Source of the DNA: an uncultured Granulosicoccaceae bacterium
GTDB taxonomy: Bacteria > Pseudomonadota > Gammaproteobacteria > Granulosicoccales > Granulosicoccaceae
DNA length: 64,000 nt
Reading direction: 5' to 3'
NCBI GenBank assembly: GCA_937922675.1
Contig: CALAJN010000010.1
Coordinates: 124,001-188,000 of the forward strand
Positions 60,504 to 64,000 of the stretch are shown here, in pieces. The position numbers and the translations under genes were made by a program. Within the stretch, counting starts at the first letter, position 1. Each line of letters opens with the position of its first letter. The notes under the pieces are model-generated. The model saw only the letters and a program-made list of their open reading frames with translations. It ran no database searches and was not told the DNA's origin.

Positions 60504-61298
60504 TCAGCTCTCTCGCGGCGCTGTGATCTCCCGCGTATTGGTTTCGATCCACTCCTCGGCTTCGGCAAGAATATCTGTAGCTGTACGCCCCTGACCGTCT
60601 ATCGGCTTGCCAATGCGCACAGTAATCGTGCCAGGCCATTTGATAAATCCCATGCGTGGCCAGAACTCACCTGCGTTAAGAGCGACCGGTAGCGCCTTGA
60701 TTCCAAGTTCACTAGCGACAATCGCGCCACCGGGACGATAGCGCGGCGCTGATCCGACAGGACGGCGCGTGCCTTCGGGGAAGATGATCAACCAACGCCC
60801 CTTGCCAATGCGGTCTCGGGCCTCCGTGACCATCTGGCGCACCGCGTTACGCCCCGACTTTCGATCAATCAGGATGAAGCGCAATGCAAACAGGCTCCAG
60901 CCGAATATGGGTATCCAGACAAGCGATCGCTTGGCGACGTAGGTAGATGGGACAAACAGTATTGGCATGAAATAGGTGTCCCAGGTGCTCTGGTGCTTGC
61001 ACAACACAACGCAGGGTTTTTCAGGGATGTGCTCACGACCCTGAACATGCCACTTCACGCCGCAAATGAAGCGCAATCCGTACACGTTCATCCTTATCCA
61101 CGTCAGAGCAAAGAAATAACTGACCTTGAATGAGAACAGACTGCACAACAGCACCGGCCCACCCATCAACAAGGTCGCCAATATCTGCCAGATCCAGAAC
61201 ACAATGCTGCGCGTCATGAGCCACGCTCGTCGCAGCATTGGCACCTCGCCGTGGCGTGCCTTGATCGCGTCGTAGTCTGGATACTCCCCGCTCGTCAT
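60504..61298 (-). CDS. plsC: 1-acyl-sn-glycerol-3-phosphate acyltransferase
   Basis: 264 residues from ATG 61298, which overlaps the gmhB stop by ATGA (a GTG 9 codons earlier is less likely). The catalytic H-x4-D is KHQSTWDTYF, and the substrate-binding FPEGTRRPVG motif is intact. Membrane-associated helices precede it (IVFWIWQILATLLMGGPVLL and a second nearby). It converts lysophosphatidic acid to phosphatidic acid, the step after PlsY. The glyS-gmhB-plsC order is common in gammaproteobacteria. Confidence 0.96.
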   Translation of the reverse strand: MTSGEYPDYDAIKARHGEVPMLRRAWLMTRSIVFWIWQILATLLMGGPVLLCSLFSFKVSYFFALTWIRMNVYGLRFICGVKWHVQGREHIPEKPCVVLCKHQSTWDTYFMPILFVPSTYVAKRSLVWIPIFGWSLFALRFILIDRKSGRNAVRQMVTEARDRIGKGRWLIIFPEGTRRPVGSAPRYRPGGAIVASELGIKALPVALNAGEFWPRMGFIKWPGTITVRIGKPIDGQGRTATDILAEAEEWIETNTREITAPRES

Positions 61299-61834
61299 TG
61301 TGACTCCAGAAAGGCATCTACCCACGCCGCCAGATCATCAAAAGCCGGGATGTGCTCAAGCCCCTTGTTACTATCCAGCGTTTGTTGACCATTGCCCGTC
61401 TTCACCAGCACAGGTTTTGCTGCTGCTGCCATCGCTGCTTGCATGTCTCGAAGGGAGTCGCCTACCAGAGTGACATCAACCAATTCGACGCCGGCTCTTT
61501 CGCTCAAGGTATACAACATGCCGGGGGCGGGTTTGCGACAATCACACTGATCAGACTCCGTGTGTGGACAAAAAGCGACCAAATCTATACGCCCACCCGC
61601 AGACTGCACCGCTTCATGCATCTTGCGATGAATGTCGTGCAGCGTATCCAGCTCCAATAGCCCACGCCCGACACCGCTCTGATTGGTGGCGATCGCGATG
61701 GTATGCCCTGCCTTGTACAACCGACCGATCGCTTCAAGGCTCCCCTGCAAAGGTGCCCAATCGCTCACTTGTGTTATCGGCTCGCCGATGTCCACGTTGA
61801 CAACACCATCGCGGTCAAGGATGACAAGGCTCAC
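61295..61834 (-). CDS. gmhB: D-glycero-beta-D-manno-heptose 1,7-bisphosphate 7-phosphatase
   Basis: 179 residues, HAD superfamily. The DRDGVVNVD motif I is at the N-terminus, IATNQSGVGRG is motif II, the zinc-binding FCPHTESDQCDCRKPAPGML loop with its four ligands is typical of GmhB, and VGDSLRDMQAA is motif IV. It removes the 7-phosphate in ADP-heptose synthesis for lipopolysaccharide. It overlaps glyS by ATGA. Confidence 0.95.
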   Translation of the reverse strand: MSLVILDRDGVVNVDIGEPITQVSDWAPLQGSLEAIGRLYKAGHTIAIATNQSGVGRGLLELDTLHDIHRKMHEAVQSAGGRIDLVAFCPHTESDQCDCRKPAPGMLYTLSERAGVELVDVTLVGDSLRDMQAAMAAAAKPVLVKTGNGQQTLDSNKGLEHIPAFDDLAAWVDAFLESQ

Positions 61835-63972
61835 GACGCAGCGTCCGTATCCTGCGATACTTCCTGTGGCACAAGCCGCGATAAATCAGCCACGCCGCTG
61901 GCAAGGCCTGACAACTCGCGCAACAGGCCAAGTCGATTGGCGCGCACAGCCGTATCTTCCGCCATCACCATCACTTGATCAAAAAAGCGATCAACAGGTG
62001 TGGCAAGCGTGGCGACATTGCGCAAGGCTGCCACATAGTCACCCTGCTGCATTGCCTGTTCCACTTCAGGCTTCAGGGCGTAGAGGGCGGTAGCAAGATC
62101 ACGCTCGGCATCCTCTGTGAACAAGGCCGCATCCACACTCGCTGCTGCGGCTTCATCACTGGCAGATTTATCCAGCAGGTTACCGATACGCTTGGCGGCG
62201 GCGCTCAATGATACCGCTGCAGGTTCCGCTCGGAACCCGGCCGTCGCCACAGCACGTCGACTGATGTCATAAGGGTTGAACCCCACGGATTGCGCTAGCA
62301 CTGCATCAACCACGTCACCCGCTAGCCCGCCCGCAGTGCTCGAATCACTGGTGAGGTAGACCCGCATTCGCTCTCTCACAAAGCGGCTGACTTCGGTTTG
62401 ATCGAGCGCCTCCAGCGTCACACCACTGTTGCTATAGACATCAGCTGTCGCATTCAATAATGCATCTACATCCAGATCCAGCTCACCTTCGATGGCCATA
62501 CGCAATATCGCGATAGCAGCGCGCCTGAGAGCAAAGGGATCCTTTGCACCCGTGGGCTTGCGCCCGATACCAAAGATACCCACCAACGTATCCAGACGGT
62601 CCGCCAATGCGACTGTGGTGCCAATGGCATTTTCAGGTAGCGCGGTACCTGCCTGCTTGGGCCAGTAGTGTTGTTCGACCGCCACCGCAATCTCGGATGG
62701 CTCACCGTCGCGCAGGGCGTAGTAGCGCCCGGCGATCCCTTGCATCTTGGCGAGTTCCTTGACGATCTCGGAGACCAGATCACACTTGGACAGGTCTGCA
62801 GCACGTGCTGCTTGTTCAGCGTTTGCGCCCGTAATCGGCGCAAGTACCACACACAACTTCCGCATACGCGTGACCTTGTCACCCACACTGCCAAGTGTTT
62901 CTTCAAACAAGACACGTTCCAGGTCATCACGCCTGTCTGCGAGCGATTTGCTGGCATCCTGGGTCCAGAAAAACATGGTGTCATCAAAGCGAGGCCGAAT
63001 AACGCGCTCGTTACCGTCAATGACCACCGCCGGATCCGAGGATTCAAGATTGGCAACTGTGATGAAACCTGGCATCAGATCGCCGGATGTATCCAACAGA
63101 GCAAAGTAGCGTTGGTTCTCCTGCATGGTCTGGATCAGCGCTTCTTTGGGGATATCGAGAAAGCGCTTCTCGAATGTGCCCGCCAGTGCCACAGGCCATT
63201 CGACCAAAGAGTTGACTTCATCGATCAAGGACTCATCGGAGACGGCAGTACCACCAGCAGCTTTGGCAGCAGCAGTGACATCCTCGACGATGCGCGAGCG
63301 TCGTGCCGAGACATCAGCCAACACATAGGCACCTTGCAGGACTGCCAGGTAGTCACTGGCTTGCACAAGGTCGTGCGGACCGGGCGCATGCACCCGGTGC
63401 CCGTAGGTGGCACGACCTGCCTTGAGACCGAGCGCCTCGACATCAAGCACACGCTGCCCGTGTAGTGCGAGCAACCACACGACCGGGCGCAAGAATTCGT
63501 GGGCCTCTCCGCCCCAGCGCATTCGTCGCGGCATAGGCAACTTTCCCAGTACCTCTGGCAAGACTTCCGCGAGCAAACCGTCCAGAGTCTGACCGGGCTT
63601 GTTGACCTTGACTGCAACCCAGGCACCTTTGGGTGTTTCTACGGTAACAATGTCATCCACAGAGGCGCCGGCCGATGACAGAAACCCTGCCAGCGCCTTG
63701 CTCGGTGTGCCACCGACCTCACCATCCTCCCAAGCTGCCTTGACAGCGGGGCCGCGACGCTCGATCAGCTGATCAGCTTGCCGCTCACCGACCTCAGACC
63801 AGTAAACAGCCATGCGTCGTGGCGTGCAATGACAGACAGGCGCGACCGACTCCGCAACAAGTCCCGCGTCAACAAGCGCTGCATGCAGCCCGTCTGCGAG
63901 TCCTGTAGTGAGTGGAAGGCTGGCGCTGGCTGGCAATTCTTCACAGCCAAGCTCAATGAGTAAATCAGCCAT
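61831..63972 (-). CDS. glyS: glycyl-tRNA synthetase beta subunit
   Basis: 713 residues. The start ADLLIELGCEELPASA, the GPAVKAAWEDGE motif, GKLPMPRRMRWG, ALIQTMQENQRYFAL, EIVKELAKMQGIAGRYYAL and ADRLDTLVGIFGIGRKPTGAKDPFALRRAAIAILR are all conserved. The C-terminal part is the anticodon-binding domain. It forms an alpha2-beta2 enzyme with GlyQ, whose last codons are seen at the window edge. The ATG overlaps the glyQ stop region by 8 bases. Confidence 0.98.
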   Translation of the reverse strand: MADLLIELGCEELPASASLPLTTGLADGLHAALVDAGLVAESVAPVCHCTPRRMAVYWSEVGERQADQLIERRGPAVKAAWEDGEVGGTPSKALAGFLSSAGASVDDIVTVETPKGAWVAVKVNKPGQTLDGLLAEVLPEVLGKLPMPRRMRWGGEAHEFLRPVVWLLALHGQRVLDVEALGLKAGRATYGHRVHAPGPHDLVQASDYLAVLQGAYVLADVSARRSRIVEDVTAAAKAAGGTAVSDESLIDEVNSLVEWPVALAGTFEKRFLDIPKEALIQTMQENQRYFALLDTSGDLMPGFITVANLESSDPAVVIDGNERVIRPRFDDTMFFWTQDASKSLADRRDDLERVLFEETLGSVGDKVTRMRKLCVVLAPITGANAEQAARAADLSKCDLVSEIVKELAKMQGIAGRYYALRDGEPSEIAVAVEQHYWPKQAGTALPENAIGTTVALADRLDTLVGIFGIGRKPTGAKDPFALRRAAIAILRMAIEGELDLDVDALLNATADVYSNSGVTLEALDQTEVSRFVRERMRVYLTSDSSTAGGLAGDVVDAVLAQSVGFNPYDISRRAVATAGFRAEPAAVSLSAAAKRIGNLLDKSASDEAAAASVDAALFTEDAERDLATALYALKPEVEQAMQQGDYVAALRNVATLATPVDRFFDQVMVMAEDTAVRANRLGLLRELSGLASGVADLSRLVPQEVSQDTDAAS

Positions 63973-64000
63973 GAGTCGCGCCCTCTTCAGAGGCCAGCAG
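63965..64000 (-). CDS. glyQ: glycyl-tRNA synthetase alpha subunit, C-terminal end only
   Basis: The window's right edge contains 11 codons and a stop in a leftward frame (LLASEEGATHG), ending 8 bases inside glyS. Position and overlap are what is expected for glyQ, which lies just before glyS in gammaproteobacteria. Too short for independent identification. Confidence 0.5.
   Translation of the reverse strand: MLASEEGATHG

Overview
The window looks like chromosomal DNA of a free-living, aerobic, piliated gammaproteobacterium, GC-rich by eye (I did not compute a value). The evidence is the conserved block ponA / pilMNOPQ-aroK-aroB-damX-gltB, a caa3-like cytochrome oxidase operon, class I gltB/gltD, rpsU-yqeY, TsaD, a heterodimeric glycyl-tRNA synthetase and a MetA-family enzyme. 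I see no insertion sequence, prophage, CRISPR array or rRNA. One tRNA, Thr(CGU), is present. Genes are tightly packed, often with ATGA, TGATG or TAATG overlaps.

Layout. 0-4.5 kb: the end of a LysR regulator, then a signalling locus in which a receiver-histidine kinase and an exported protein of unknown function are divergent from a CheY-like receiver and a GAF histidine kinase. 4.5-10.2 kb: LOG phosphoribohydrolase and the oxidase operon (DUF2244-coxB-coxA-small membrane protein-cox11-coxC, leftward). 10.2-12.6 kb: bioC-like methyltransferase, plsY, TauE-type transporter. 12.7-15.2 kb: a GAF-GAF-GGDEF-EAL protein whose EAL half looks catalytically degraded. 15.3-18.0 kb: perR-katG peroxide defence. 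18.2-21.1 kb: a GNAT acetyltransferase and a nitrate-sensor chemoreceptor. 21.1-23.0 kb: tsaD / rpsU-yqeY. 23.1-45.8 kb: a block that starts with gltD-hemE and ends with ponA / pilMNOPQ-aroKB-damX-gltB. 45.9-49.8 kb: an overlapping operon dnaG-rsmE-LEA14 lipoprotein-sirtuin. 49.8-55.5 kb: lipoprotein, tcdA, GIY-YIG protein, RRM RNA-binding protein with a structured leader, tRNA-Thr, trmB, SLC13 transporter. 55.5-64 kb: metA-like gene, an unrecognised P-loop ATPase, zinc metallopeptidase, TatD nuclease, a second GAF kinase paralogous to the first, plsC-gmhB-glyS and the last codons of glyQ.

How the parts work together. The window covers core tasks: respiration (aa3-type oxidase with a cytochrome c tail), ammonium assimilation (GltB/GltD), haem (HemE), shikimate (AroK, AroB), cell wall (PBP1A), type IV pili, phospholipid synthesis (PlsY, PlsC), heptose synthesis (GmhB), translation (RpsU, TsaD, TrmB, TcdA, GlyS) and oxidative stress (PerR/KatG). 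The most unusual large-scale feature is gene order. The segment gltD...gltB sits between yqeY and dnaG. If it were closed into a circle it would restore both gltB-gltD and yqeY-dnaG neighbours, as though a circular intermediate had been opened at gltB|gltD and inserted at yqeY|dnaG. The most interesting small-scale feature is the leader of the RRM gene, with interleaved perfect 7-bp and 8-bp pairings that form either a pseudoknot or a two-state switch.
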